Assembly: GCA_900553815.1 (NCBI GenBank)
Contig: USEY01000006.1
Location: 1 to 64,000, forward strand
Reading direction: 5' to 3'
Length of the DNA stretch: 64,000 nucleotides
DNA from: an uncultured Bacteroides sp.
GTDB lineage: Bacteria > Bacteroidota > Bacteroidia > Bacteroidales > Bacteroidaceae
Of the stretch, positions 26,401-34,290 are shown in pieces. The notes under the pieces are model-generated. The model worked only from the letters and a program-made list of their open reading frames with translations. It was not told where the DNA came from and did no database searches. The translations under genes and the position numbers were made by a program. How positions within the stretch are numbered: position 1 is the first letter of the stretch; each line of letters starts with the position of its first letter.

Positions 26401-26718
26401 GTCATCTTCCATGGTGACATTGATAGTTGTTTGTCCTTTTACGGCAATTTCATAGGATTTCATACCTACGAATGAGAATACCAACGTGGCGTTGGAGGGA
26501 ACATTGAGTGAGTAGTTACCATCTATGTCGGTAATCGTACCGTTAGTGGTATTTCCTTTCTCTACTACGGAAGCACCAATCACGGTTTCTCCCGTCTTGT
26601 CTTTCACAGTACCTTTTACTGTAACATTCTGCGCTGATACGCCAAGCGAAATCACGGCCACTATGAAGAATAGCAGCGCGGCGCGCATGTTTTTCATCTT
26701 GTTAGACATCCTTTGCAT
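23482..26718 (-). CDS. SusC/RagA-like TonB-dependent transporter (pectin locus)
   Basis: A 1078-residue SusC protein: signal peptide (ending in GVSAQ), carboxypeptidase-regulatory-like domain (about 30-105), TonB-box/plug (ALEEVVVIGYG, EPLFIVDGFPV, IYGSRGANGVI) and barrel. No STN domain. The first Met is used, though Met8 or Met11 would also leave a good signal peptide. Unlike the two switchable susC genes, its 5' region shows no near-identical DNA partner in the window; the equivalent TonB-box DNA is clearly different, which shows that the 170-bp repeat is not just family conservation. Probably imports oligogalacturonides or related pectin fragments, inferred from neighbours. Confidence 0.95.
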   Translation of the reverse strand: MQRMSNKMKNMRAALLFFIVAVISLGVSAQNVTVKGTVKDKTGETVIGASVVEKGNTTNGTITDIDGNYSLNVPSNATLVFSFVGMKSYEIAVKGQTTINVTMEDDSQALEEVVVIGYGSVKRKDLTGSVATVNSDVLAAVPVANATEALQGKMAGVQITTTEGSPDADMTIRVRGGGSITQSNEPLFIVDGFPVESISDIPASDIEDITVLKDASSTAIYGSRGANGVILVTTKSGKEGKINVSYNAYYSWKKVAKKLDVLNARDYTEWQYELANLTNKVEDYEEHFGSYQDIDLYDNVATNDWQDLTFGRTGHTFNHSLNINGGGEKMKYAFSYARMDDKAIMEMSDFVRDNLSLKLNSKLSKRISVDMQARWSKTKVNGAGANETSGVYNTDKRLRYAIQYTPYPVAGITDAGDDDGTNSSFYNPLTALRDNDQRKTRTQLNMSGAFTWEIIDNLKFKAEFGYDTYKQDTKKYMGASTYYVQNVPSSSNQGKPAITLINQYRTKYRNTNTLNYDFKKLFDKNSLHHLNALVGQEYIIEKNEELTNTVHGFPSSFTASDCWNLTTQGTPYEITDFYDPDDILLSYFGRVNYDFDSKYIVSATFRADGSSKFAEENRWGFFPSAAVAWRISAEPFMRRTNHWLDDLKLRFSYGTAGNNNIPSGLLTQEYVANATTWINGYTSYWAPSKTMANPDLKWETTITRNLGLDFTILGGKINGTIEAYLNNTKDLLIQYPVSGTGYDYQYRNMGETRNKGFEVSLNYYAINKKNFSLSVGANISFNKNEVVSLGDLQSIDNISTAWASTEIDQDFVIRTGEPIGQIWGYKSAGRYEVSDFDIAASQAAGKWVPKEGVVDCSGILGTSVQPGSMKLMETKAEKTGTITTADRQVIGDTNPLAIGGFNLNARIYNFDFSANFNYSIGNDVYNANAIEYTQTSKYQYRNLISTMQAGSRWTNIDAMGNYLNWNNADELAALNANTTMWSPYTGKYILTDYYVEDASFLRLSTLTLGYTLPQAWLKKIGISNLRFYATAYNVFCLTNYSGFDPEVSTMRKTNLTPGVDYSAYPKSRQFVIGLNLNF

Positions 26719-26780
26719 GTTTGTTAATTGAACAATGGTTATTTCTATGTGTGTTCGGACACACTGTTAATTCATCGGTG

Positions 26781-26788
26781 CAAATGTA
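26781..26788 (-). promoter_or_regulatory. -7 box of the pectin-locus susC
   Basis: TACATTTG on the minus strand, followed by CA as in the left susC promoter. It sits 63 bases before the first ATG. No clear -33 TTTG box. Confidence 0.5.
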
Positions 26789-26859
26789 TAAGGATGTAAA
26801 TCGAGGAATGTGCAATAATTGTTTTAGCAGGGGGATTTTTTGTTTTCTTTTTTTTCTCT

Positions 26860-26919
26860 CTGCCCTCTGCCAGAACCTTTTGGCACAGAAGCGGGTATAC
26901 TGGGCCTGACAGAGGGCAG
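26860..26919. repeat. Inverted repeat between phosphatase and susC
   Basis: CTGCCCTCTGCCAG (26860-26873) and CTGACAGAGGGCAG (26906-26919) pair at 13 of 14 positions around a 32-base loop. It may end phosphatase transcription, but the minus-strand side is followed by A, not T, residues. Confidence 0.5.
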
Positions 26920-26981
26920 GGAAGGGGTTGTTTTGTTTTTTATAGCTGCCGTTTTATGTATTTTTTGTAAGGCAGGGGGTG

Positions 26982-27641
26982 TCAGATGTTAACGGACAGC
27001 AATCGGGCAATTTCTGCCGGGGCGTCTACAATAAAGTCGGGCTTGAAAGCTTCGAGTTCGGTACGTGGTCGGAATCCCCAGGTGACACCGCAGGCTGTAA
27101 CACTGGCATTGGCAGCAGTCTGCATGTCTACGCCTGAATCGCCTACATATAGTACGTCGTTTTTGTCAATTTGTGCAATGGACAGAATGTCGTGTACGAT
27201 GGTTGGGTCGGGTTTGGTGTTTACACCTTCGCGTTGACCAAAAACTGCACAGAACTGGATGTCGGGGAAGTAGTGGGCAACGAGGTGGCGTGTGGCCGAC
27301 TGGTATTTGTTGGAGGCTACGGCCAGCTGTATAGATTGGTCTTGAAGCTGCTTCAGCAGTTCGGGAATGCCGGGATAAGGACGGCTGAGGTCGGCATTGT
27401 GCACATCGTAGTAGGGGATAAACTCCTTGCGCATGCGCAAAACGTTCTCTTCGGTTTTCTCGCCTTCGGGCAGGGCGCGTTCAAACAGTTTGTTGATGCC
27501 GTTGCCCACCATGAAATTGTAAGCTTCGGTATCGTGGGTAGGATAGCCCAGGGTCTTTAGGGCATGATTGGTGCTTTGTGCCAGGTCGGCAATGGTGTTG
27601 AGCAGGGTGCCGTCGAGGTCGAATATCACGAGCTTTTTCAT
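26982..27641 (-). CDS. HAD-superfamily phosphatase, phosphoglycolate phosphatase-like
   Basis: A 219-residue HAD subfamily IA hydrolase. Catalytic D8 and D10 in IFDLDGTL, S110-N111 (VASNK), K143 (TKPDP) and D168/D172 (GDSGVD) form the full active site, with a helical cap between about 20 and 85. The family (Gph/PgmB-like) removes phosphate from small sugar phosphates or phosphoglycolate. It lies between the hydrolases and the susC operon, has its own -7 box, and may be a housekeeping gene rather than part of the pectin system. Substrate cannot be read from the sequence. Confidence 0.88.
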   Translation of the reverse strand: MKKLVIFDLDGTLLNTIADLAQSTNHALKTLGYPTHDTEAYNFMVGNGINKLFERALPEGEKTEENVLRMRKEFIPYYDVHNADLSRPYPGIPELLKQLQDQSIQLAVASNKYQSATRHLVAHYFPDIQFCAVFGQREGVNTKPDPTIVHDILSIAQIDKNDVLYVGDSGVDMQTAANASVTACGVTWGFRPRTELEAFKPDFIVDAPAEIARLLSVNI

Positions 27642-27667
27642 TGTCTTGTCTTTTTGTTAATCGTGTG

Positions 27668-27675
27668 CAAAGATA
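27668..27675 (-). promoter_or_regulatory. -7 box of the HAD phosphatase gene
   Basis: TATCTTTG on the minus strand, 27 bases before the ATG; no -33 TTTG found. Confidence 0.5.
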
Positions 27676-27751
27676 AGATTTTTCGTCTGTATCAGGATGG
27701 GCTGCAGGGGAAAAGCAGGCCTGTTGCAGGTATGGCCGTGACGGTTGGGGG

Positions 27752-27861
27752 TAGTAGTTAACTCGGCTTTTGATAGCGGTTAACTCCCAACGCGATAGTA
27801 GTCCACTGCTAACATGATAGTAGTTAACTCCTAACGCGATAGCAGTTAACTGCTATTCCGA
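27752..27861. repeat. 22-bp tandem array, five units
   Basis: Five consecutive degenerate 22-mers of the pattern TAGYAGTTAACTCCTAACGCGA, unit 4 being closest to consensus. No spacers and no coding frame. The array lies in the 392-base gap between the GH43 gene and the phosphatase gene. Confidence 0.85.
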
Positions 27862-27866
27862 TACCT

Positions 27867-27928
27867 GCAAACGGCCATGCTTCAATGCAAAACCTGGTTG
27901 TATTTGTCATTGAAACATAGCCGTTTGC
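27867..27928. repeat. 21-bp hairpin next to the 22-bp array
   Basis: GCAAACGGCCATGCTTCAAT plus one G (27867-27887) pairs with 27908-27928 at 19 of 21 positions, 20-base loop. It follows the GH43 gene on the minus strand and could be its terminator, though no T run is present. Confidence 0.7.
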
Positions 27929-28034
27929 TACCTGTAGATATGTATGTAATCTATTGACGAATAGTCAGCTCTGTTATCTTAGGTGGAAAAATGAAACCTT
28001 TTCAGATGCAGGCCTTGTGTTAAGGCTTTTTCTA

Positions 28035-29708
28035 CTATTTCTTGGTGATGCGGAACCAGTCTATGTCTGCCCAGCCGCCGTCGTTGGTCTTGATGGCAGG
28101 GCGAGTGCAGAACATACCTACCTTGGTGCCTATCCATTTGCCTTCTCTGGCCTGGAATTCGTTGCCCAGCGGTTTGAACTTCTTTCCGTCGAGGCTGTAG
28201 CTGAAGTGGCATTTCACTACCAGGTCGTGTCCGCCTTCGCTTTTGGCTATTTTCTGGCCATTGGTGCTGAACTTAACGCGCAGGTACACGGTGCTGTCTG
28301 TCAGTGTGGTGCTGGCGTTCACTTCTTCCGCGTTGCCTTTATCTGCTTTGCGGCACGATACTTGCGAGAGTACCAGTCCGTTCTCGGTGTTTTCTATGGC
28401 CAGTGCGGCGTAGTCCATGCCCATGACTACCAGTCCTGTGCGTTCGCCTTTATACTTGGGGCTGGGAGTGAAGGTAAGCTTCATGGTGGCGGTGAAGTTG
28501 GGGGCCGGTGTCTTCTGGAGCAGCAGGTTGGCCACGTCCCACAAGTTTTTGCAATCGTCGGTCACGGGATAGGAATACAGGCGCAACAGGCTCCGGTCAC
28601 CGGCGCAGTAGGACCATTTCTCGTTGATGTTTGCGTGCCACTGCCATTGTGGTGAGAGGGTGTAGCCGTCAAATTCGTCGCTTTCCTGCGGGGTACATAC
28701 GGGCCACGTCTTGCCCACGTTGGGCTTCTTGTAGGTCAGTACGGGTTCGCCGCAGCCGTCGCCATCCTTGTCTGTACCTATGACGGGCCATCCGTCTACC
28801 CACTTCATGGGTTGCAGGTGTACCAGGCGTCCGTAAGCACCTACGTCCTGAAAGTGCAGAAACCAGTCTTCGCCCGTAGGTGTATCTACCCAGGCACCCT
28901 GATGAGGGCCATTGACGGGGCTGTTGCCTTGTGCCAGCACGGTCTTCCATTCGTAGGGACCATATACATTCTTGGAGCGAAGCACTACCTGCCAGCCGGT
29001 AGGCACACCGCCTGCGGGGTGGAAAATGTAGTAGTAGCCATCCTTCTTGTAAAACTTGGGGCCTTCGCAGGTTTCGTGTGCCTCGTGTCCGTCGAAGATG
29101 ATGCGCGATTGGGTAATGGCTTGTGTAGCATCGCTGTTCAGCTCGCAGATGGCAATAACGCTCTTCAGCCCTGTCCGACTGCCGGCATAGGCGTGTACCA
29201 TGTACACCTTGCCGTCTTCGTCCCACAGGGGGCAGGTATCAATGATGCCCTTACCGGCCTTTACCAATATAGGTTCGCTCCAGGGGCCTTTCGGGTTTTT
29301 GGCCTTCACCATGTAGGCACCGCGGTCGGGGTCACCCCAGAAGATGTAGAACTCACCATTGTGGTGGCGTATGCTGGGTGCCCATACACGGTTACCGTGG
29401 TCGGGGCGTTCGGGTGTTTCAAAGGGTGGGAAACCATAGGGTATGGCGGCACCGATAATGGTCCAGTTCACCAAGTCCTTGGAATGCAGTATTTGCAGGC
29501 CGGGCAGGCAGTTGAAACTCGACGAAGTCATGTAGAAGTCGTCGCCCACACGGCAGGCGTCCGGGTCGGAGTAGTCGGCATAGAGCACGGGGTTCTGATA
29601 GGTTTCGTTGCCCCGGTCGGCAACCCATACTTCCGATACATAGTTTGTATTCTGCGCTGCAACGGCTGAGGCTGCAAGCAGGGATAGGGCAAATAAAGTT
29701 TTTCGCAT
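28035..29708 (-). CDS. Glycoside hydrolase family 43 enzyme with C-terminal beta-sandwich
   Basis: A 557-residue exported GH43 protein. The open frame extends upstream to 29819, but Met at 29708 begins a clear signal peptide (cleavage after AVAAQ), so that start was chosen. The five-bladed propeller occupies about 35-340 with the catalytic triad D48 (YSDPD), D157 (IIDTCP) and E215 (TCEGP). From about 365 a concanavalin-like beta-sandwich follows, as in beta-xylosidase-type GH43 proteins. Such enzymes release arabinose, xylose or galactose from side chains. Its gene sits 41 bases after a DUF4861 gene and near a GH28 gene, so I infer that it removes side chains from pectin. Exact specificity is not readable. 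Confidence 0.9.
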   Translation of the reverse strand: MRKTLFALSLLAASAVAAQNTNYVSEVWVADRGNETYQNPVLYADYSDPDACRVGDDFYMTSSSFNCLPGLQILHSKDLVNWTIIGAAIPYGFPPFETPERPDHGNRVWAPSIRHHNGEFYIFWGDPDRGAYMVKAKNPKGPWSEPILVKAGKGIIDTCPLWDEDGKVYMVHAYAGSRTGLKSVIAICELNSDATQAITQSRIIFDGHEAHETCEGPKFYKKDGYYYIFHPAGGVPTGWQVVLRSKNVYGPYEWKTVLAQGNSPVNGPHQGAWVDTPTGEDWFLHFQDVGAYGRLVHLQPMKWVDGWPVIGTDKDGDGCGEPVLTYKKPNVGKTWPVCTPQESDEFDGYTLSPQWQWHANINEKWSYCAGDRSLLRLYSYPVTDDCKNLWDVANLLLQKTPAPNFTATMKLTFTPSPKYKGERTGLVVMGMDYAALAIENTENGLVLSQVSCRKADKGNAEEVNASTTLTDSTVYLRVKFSTNGQKIAKSEGGHDLVVKCHFSYSLDGKKFKPLGNEFQAREGKWIGTKVGMFCTRPAIKTNDGGWADIDWFRITKK

Positions 29709-29749
29709 GATGTGTCTTTCTTTGTTTGGATGAAAATATGTGAGTAGGG

Positions 29750-30976
29750 TTATTTCTTCAGTCGGATGTGTAGTGGGTGTTCCAGGCCTTCTTTCCAGAT
29801 GTACATGTAGGCAAACCACTCCGCCGGTGTGGCAAAGCCGAAGGTTTCCTTGCGCGAGGTGAACATGGTGTAGTGGCAGAAGCCCTTTTCACCGGGAGCA
29901 GAAAGGGTGTAGAGGAAGTTGTCCTTGTCGGCCACTTCTTTCTGTACATATCGCTGTGGTATGTAGGTAGCTATGCCGATGGTTTCCTTGGCGTACTTCA
30001 CGGTGTCGTTCACGGGCCAGTGACGTCCCCAGCTTCCTACCAGCCCCCTGTGGTCAGAATCAGACAGAGTTTCATTTCCCATGATGTTTTGTACTCCGGT
30101 GCAGAATGTCTGCTTGTCCAGTGGCTGGTCGAAGAAGGTTTCCACGCGCAGGTCGCGGTGTCCGGCATAGAGTATGTAGCGGTTGGTCATGTTCAGTTCG
30201 GAGCCTTGGTATTGCCAGCCCTTCACTTCCACATCCACGATGGTACGCACGGGGCCGTAGGCCAGAATGCGCTCGGTGCGGAAGGCTATCGGTTCAATGT
30301 GCGTAGCCTTCTGGCCGTCCCAGCCTTTCAGGGTACCTATGCCGCAGCTGTTGCCTACAAGCAGGACATCATCGCCAAAACCGCGTGCCAGCTGTTCGTC
30401 GGTAGGATAGAACTGGCTTTCCTTTATCTCCAGTCCCTTGTTGAACTTACCATAGGGGTCTACCGTCTGTTTCTGGTTGAAGTAAATGCGGTAGGCCACC
30501 AGTTCCGATTCGAACGCCGGACCGTGGTGCAGTACGGTATTGTAGAAGTTGGTGGTGCCGGGCACGGTGACTGACTGTATGGGAGAGTGCTTGCCCTTCT
30601 TCGTGTCGCGTATCATCATTTCGGCATAGACGCGTGCAGGATAGGTGTGGTTGCTCTTTTCGTCAGAGAGGGTGACGGTGTAGCTTTTCTTTGTCTGAGC
30701 CGGCAAGGTAACAACAAAAGCCAGTTCATCGGCACGCATATCGCCGTCAAGGTCATCAAGCTGCGAGGGAATTTCCGTTTCTCCGTCTTTCACGATGGCC
30801 GAACGTACTTGGAAAGTTGCTCCCGTCTCGCTCAGCCTGAGCACAATAGGTGCATCGGTTTGCGTCTGCGTCCAGGTGTTCTCGGCTTCTACTGTCAGCA
30901 TCAATGTGTTTTGTGCATGCATGGTGGAAACAGTTGTGCCGAGCAGGCAGCAGAGTATATAGATTATCTTTTTCAT
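29750..30976 (-). CDS. DUF4861 family exported protein
   Basis: A 408-residue secreted protein. The open frame begins further up, but Met at 30976 starts the signal peptide (MKKIIYILCCLLG..., cleavage after MHAQ). The rest is rich in beta strands, with conserved-looking stretches such as ELVAYRIYFNQKQTVDPYGK and HRGLVGSWGRHWPV. It fits the DUF4861 family, often found in Bacteroidetes pectin and rhamnogalacturonan loci; its reaction was not known to me. It lies in the same run as GH28 and GH43 on the minus strand, implying a role in pectin breakdown. Confidence 0.78.
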   Translation of the reverse strand: MKKIIYILCCLLGTTVSTMHAQNTLMLTVEAENTWTQTQTDAPIVLRLSETGATFQVRSAIVKDGETEIPSQLDDLDGDMRADELAFVVTLPAQTKKSYTVTLSDEKSNHTYPARVYAEMMIRDTKKGKHSPIQSVTVPGTTNFYNTVLHHGPAFESELVAYRIYFNQKQTVDPYGKFNKGLEIKESQFYPTDEQLARGFGDDVLLVGNSCGIGTLKGWDGQKATHIEPIAFRTERILAYGPVRTIVDVEVKGWQYQGSELNMTNRYILYAGHRDLRVETFFDQPLDKQTFCTGVQNIMGNETLSDSDHRGLVGSWGRHWPVNDTVKYAKETIGIATYIPQRYVQKEVADKDNFLYTLSAPGEKGFCHYTMFTSRKETFGFATPAEWFAYMYIWKEGLEHPLHIRLKK

Positions 30977-31026
30977 TGTTTCAAAGGTGAAGAAAATATG
31001 CTTGGGGAATAATGTCAAAACAAGAT

Positions 31027-31130
31027 TGGCACACAGACGCCCCGTTCATGCAGTTAATCACAAAGGTTTATTCTTCTGCAAAGAAACTAAATTTGTGAGA
31101 ATCTGTCAAATCTGTGTCGCCTGTGTGCCA
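31027..31130. repeat. Dispersed intergenic element with inverted ends, copy 1
   Basis: Ends TGGCACACAG and CTGTGTGCCA pair perfectly and enclose about 84 bases including AATCTGTG-type motifs. A second copy with the same ends is at 37036-37133. It lies between the GH28 and DUF4861 genes. Confidence 0.7.
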
Positions 31131-31167
31131 TCCTGTTGGTTGGGCCGGTTCTAATAACCGCGTGATT

Positions 31168-32760
31168 TTATAAACCTATGGCTTGTGGCTTGGCACTGTC
31201 GTTCTTGTAAGCCTTGCCATTTACTTTCACGTTGTCGGCATTCTTAATTTGCAGCACGTCGCCTTTGGTCTCAATATGAATGTCTTCCAACACAACGTCC
31301 TTTGCCTGGCTGATGACGATGCCTGACTTGGCGTCGCTGATGAATACGTTCTTCACCGATACATTGCTGATGGGCATTTCGGGCAGGCCGTTGAAGAACA
31401 TGGCACGTCCCGAGCCTTTGCAGTTAATGTTGGAAATGTGTATGTTGCGGAAAGCCGGTGTCTCCTCCGTTACGGGTGGAATCTGTGCTTTCATGCGGTT
31501 GGCCAGCTCGTCTTCTGTCTCTTCACCGGCTCCCTTGCCACCATAGAAAAGGTCGAAGAGCAGCGGCTCATGGGGAATGTCTATCATGTTGATGTTGTTG
31601 ATGTAGATGCCTTCCACTACACCTCCACGTCCGCGGGTACTCTTGAAGCGCAGGCCTACATCGGTGCCCAGAAAAGTGCAGTCGCTGACATAGATGTTCT
31701 TCACACCGCCCGACATTTCGCTACCTACCACGAAGCCGCCATGACCGTGCAGCACAACGTTGTTTTTCACAATCACATTCTGGCAAGGCTCGCCCCTGCG
31801 GCGTCCGTCTTCGTCCTTGCCTGACTTGATGCAGATGGCATCGTCGCCTGCGTCAAAGATACAGTCGGCTATGACGGCATAGTTGCACGACTCCAAGTCG
31901 AGTGCATCACCATTTTGTGAGTACCATGGATTGAATACCTTTACGCGGCTGATGGTGATATGTTCGCACGACAATGGGTGCAAGCACCAGCTGGGTGAAT
32001 TCTTGAATGTCACCCCTTCAAGCAACACCTTCTTGCTCTTTACAATGTTGAGCAATACCGGGCGCAGCCAAGGACGGATTTCATTCCATTCCTCGTCAGT
32101 CTCAATGCCTTCCGGGTTGTTAAACTCCTTGCAGGCCATGGCGCCTTTCAGCGAGCCGGCTGTAGGATACCATACATTGTCCTGTACCACACCACCGCTT
32201 TTTACCAGGCTGTTCCATTGCGATGAGGTCAGTTTGCCTTTCTTTACCGGACGCCAGCTGTCGCCCGAACCGTCGAATACGCCCTCACCCGTAATAGCGA
32301 TGTTTTCGGCGTTGCGTGCCGATATGGGCGACTGGCAACGGCGTGTTTCCAGTCCTTCAAACGAAGTCTTTATGATAGGATAAGCATTGAAATCATCGGT
32401 GAATATAATCAGTGCATTCTTTTCGGCATGCAGGTTTACGTTGCTCAGCAGTTCGATGGGACCTGTCAGCCAAAGGCCTTCGGGGATGACAACCGTACCG
32501 CCACCTTTGGCGTTTACAGCTTTGATGGCATCATTGATGGCTTTGGTATTGAGCTCAATACCGTTCCCTTTAGCACCAAACTGGAGAATATTTACCGAGT
32601 AGTCGGGAAATACAGGACGTTCAACCTTGGGCATGTCGAAAGGCAGATTCTTGTATAAGCAGTCGTCTGCACACGTTTTTTCTTGTGCGAGGCTTGTCTG
32701 TGCCAAGATAGGCAGGGCGCAAGCAGTCAGGGCTAAAAGCCTTTTGATAAGTGTGTTCAT
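31168..32760 (-). CDS. Glycoside hydrolase family 28 (polygalacturonase-type)
   Basis: A 530-residue exported GH28 enzyme: signal peptide (1-25), an N-terminal pectate-lyase-superfamily segment (NILQFGAKGNG), then the right-handed beta-helix. All four family motifs are present: NGDALD with D285, GDD with D306/D307, GHGG with H340, and RFK with R371/K373. GH28 enzymes cleave galacturonic acid linkages in homogalacturonan or rhamnogalacturonan by inversion. It is the first gene of the minus-strand pectin group and has its own promoter-like site upstream. Exo or endo action cannot be told from the sequence. Confidence 0.93.
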   Translation of the reverse strand: MNTLIKRLLALTACALPILAQTSLAQEKTCADDCLYKNLPFDMPKVERPVFPDYSVNILQFGAKGNGIELNTKAINDAIKAVNAKGGGTVVIPEGLWLTGPIELLSNVNLHAEKNALIIFTDDFNAYPIIKTSFEGLETRRCQSPISARNAENIAITGEGVFDGSGDSWRPVKKGKLTSSQWNSLVKSGGVVQDNVWYPTAGSLKGAMACKEFNNPEGIETDEEWNEIRPWLRPVLLNIVKSKKVLLEGVTFKNSPSWCLHPLSCEHITISRVKVFNPWYSQNGDALDLESCNYAVIADCIFDAGDDAICIKSGKDEDGRRRGEPCQNVIVKNNVVLHGHGGFVVGSEMSGGVKNIYVSDCTFLGTDVGLRFKSTRGRGGVVEGIYINNINMIDIPHEPLLFDLFYGGKGAGEETEDELANRMKAQIPPVTEETPAFRNIHISNINCKGSGRAMFFNGLPEMPISNVSVKNVFISDAKSGIVISQAKDVVLEDIHIETKGDVLQIKNADNVKVNGKAYKNDSAKPQAIGL

Positions 32761-32806
32761 TCGCGATATTATTTGTTGAGTTTACGATTGTTTTCTGTTC
32801 TTTTTA

Positions 32807-32861
32807 TATTATTCTCCCGCAAGCTGCTCTCCCGAGTGGCTTGCGAAAAGAATAATAGAGA
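32807..32861. repeat. Hairpin upstream of the GH28 gene
   Basis: ATTATTCT/AGAATAAT and GCAAGC/GCTTGC form a two-part stem in the GH28 leader, between its -7 box and start codon. It may be a leader structure; no known riboswitch was recognised. Confidence 0.4.
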
Positions 32862-32924
32862 TTCATGTTAACCTAATTCTAACCTTAAATAAATATTATG
32901 AAAAAACCTCTTAATTACCGCATG

Positions 32925-32932
32925 CAAAAGTA
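32925..32932 (-). promoter_or_regulatory. -7 box upstream of the GH28 gene
   Basis: TACTTTTG on the minus strand, 165 bases ahead of the GH28 start, implying a long leader that contains the hairpin at 32807-32861. No -33 TTTG. Confidence 0.4.
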
Positions 32933-33038
32933 TCTGAGATAGCCTACAATCATGTGGATATTTTGTCGGTTTTGGTGTATTTTTTGGACTTTCTGCCTTT
33001 TCTTTGCACACTTTCTGCTTATTTATGCAGAAACTTAC

Positions 33039-33046
33039 TATCTTTG
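33039..33046 (+). promoter_or_regulatory. -7 box of fabI with a long structured leader
   Basis: TATCTTTG; the leader to the ATG at 33209 is about 155 bases. It contains GGGGA/TCCCC (33067-33087) and a long-range pair CCGACC (33058-33063) with GGTCGG (33140-33145). No described riboswitch was recognised. Confidence 0.45.
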
Positions 33047-33208
33047 CGCCCGAAAAGCCGACCTTAGGGGAAGCGGCGTGCCTCCCCAAGCTACAATATG
33101 TGCAGAGCTGGTGAGCGATGGTAGGAAAGCAAGGGCAACGGTCGGTGTTTCCCGGAATATCACTTCTCCATAGAATTTTTATTTATCATTTAATAATATA
33201 GAATAGGT

Positions 33209-34066
33209 ATGAGTTACAATTTGTTGAAAGGTAAGAGAGGCATCATCTTCGGTGCCCTGAACGAGCAGTCCATAGCTTGGAAAGTTGCAGAGAAAGCTGT
33301 GGAAGAAGGTGCTGTCATCACACTTTCAAATACCCCGGTAGCTGTCCGCATGGGACAGGTATCTGAGCTGGCTGAAAAGCTGCATTGCGAGGTGATTCCC
33401 GCCGATGCTACCAGCGTAGAAGACCTGGAGAACGTTTTCAAGCGCTCCATGGAAGTGCTGGGTGGACAGATAGACTTCGTGCTCCACTCTATCGGTATGT
33501 CACCCAATGTTCGTAAGAAACGTACGTACGACGACCTCGACTATGATATGCTGGGCAAGACGCTGGATATTTCAGCTATTTCTTTCCACAAGATGATACA
33601 GGCAGCCAAGAAAATGAACGCTATTGCCGAATATGGTTCTATCCTGGCTCTGAGCTACGTGGCTGCACAGCGTACTTTCTATGGCTACAATGATATGGCC
33701 GATGCCAAAGCACTGCTCGAATCTATTGCCCGCAGCTTCGGTTACATCTATGGCCGCGAACACCACGTACGTATCAACACCATTTCGCAGTCGCCTACCA
33801 TGACTACTGCCGGTTCGGGTGTTAAAGGTATGGACAAGCTGTTCGACTTTGCCAACCGCATGTCTCCTCTGGGCAATGCTTCGGCCGATGAATGTGCCGA
33901 CTATTGCATTGTGATGTTCTCTGACCTGACCCGTAAGGTGACAATGCAGAACCTCTATCACGATGGTGGTTTCTCCAGCGTAGGTATGAGTCTTCGTGCC
34001 ATGGCTACTTACGAGAAGGGACTCGATGAATATAAGGATGCCAACGGAAACATCATTTACGGATAA
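33209..34066 (+). CDS. fabI: Enoyl-[acyl-carrier-protein] reductase, NADH type
   Basis: A 285-residue short-chain dehydrogenase of the FabI class, last step of the fatty-acid elongation cycle in the cytosol. The Rossmann start GIIFGALNEQSIAW has the FabI-type nucleotide-binding pattern, and the active site is Y150 and Y160-x6-K167 within LSYVAAQRTF and YNDMADAK. Length is close to other FabI proteins, with a short C-terminal extension. The gene stands alone with its own promoter and terminator. Confidence 0.95.
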   Translation: MSYNLLKGKRGIIFGALNEQSIAWKVAEKAVEEGAVITLSNTPVAVRMGQVSELAEKLHCEVIPADATSVEDLENVFKRSMEVLGGQIDFVLHSIGMSPNVRKKRTYDDLDYDMLGKTLDISAISFHKMIQAAKKMNAIAEYGSILALSYVAAQRTFYGYNDMADAKALLESIARSFGYIYGREHHVRINTISQSPTMTTAGSGVKGMDKLFDFANRMSPLGNASADECADYCIVMFSDLTRKVTMQNLYHDGGFSSVGMSLRAMATYEKGLDEYKDANGNIIYG

Positions 34067-34092
34067 AAATACGATTTACTTTTTATTTAGGG

Positions 34093-34149
34093 CGGCTGAA
34101 AACTGTGGCGTGTATAAGGTACCTACAGGCTTTCAGCCGTCTTTTTTTA
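34093..34149 (+). terminator. Terminator of fabI
   Basis: CGGCTGAAA and TTTCAGCCG form a 9-bp stem with a 29-base loop, followed by C and seven T residues. Confidence 0.8.
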
Positions 34150-34290
34150 TTCTTTCCTTCCGGCAGGTTTGGCTGCCCCGTGCTATTTGCCTATCTTCGC
34201 ACACGTATTCCAATCATTGGATACAATGACGATGCCGCCTGTCCGTGCAGGTGGCTGTCAATATGCCAAACCATTAATTGAAAAGAAACC

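Noticed and set aside
33050..33208. Cobalamin or other known riboswitch ahead of fabI
   Set aside because: No conserved core sequence of a described riboswitch class was recognised, so it is reported only as a structured leader.
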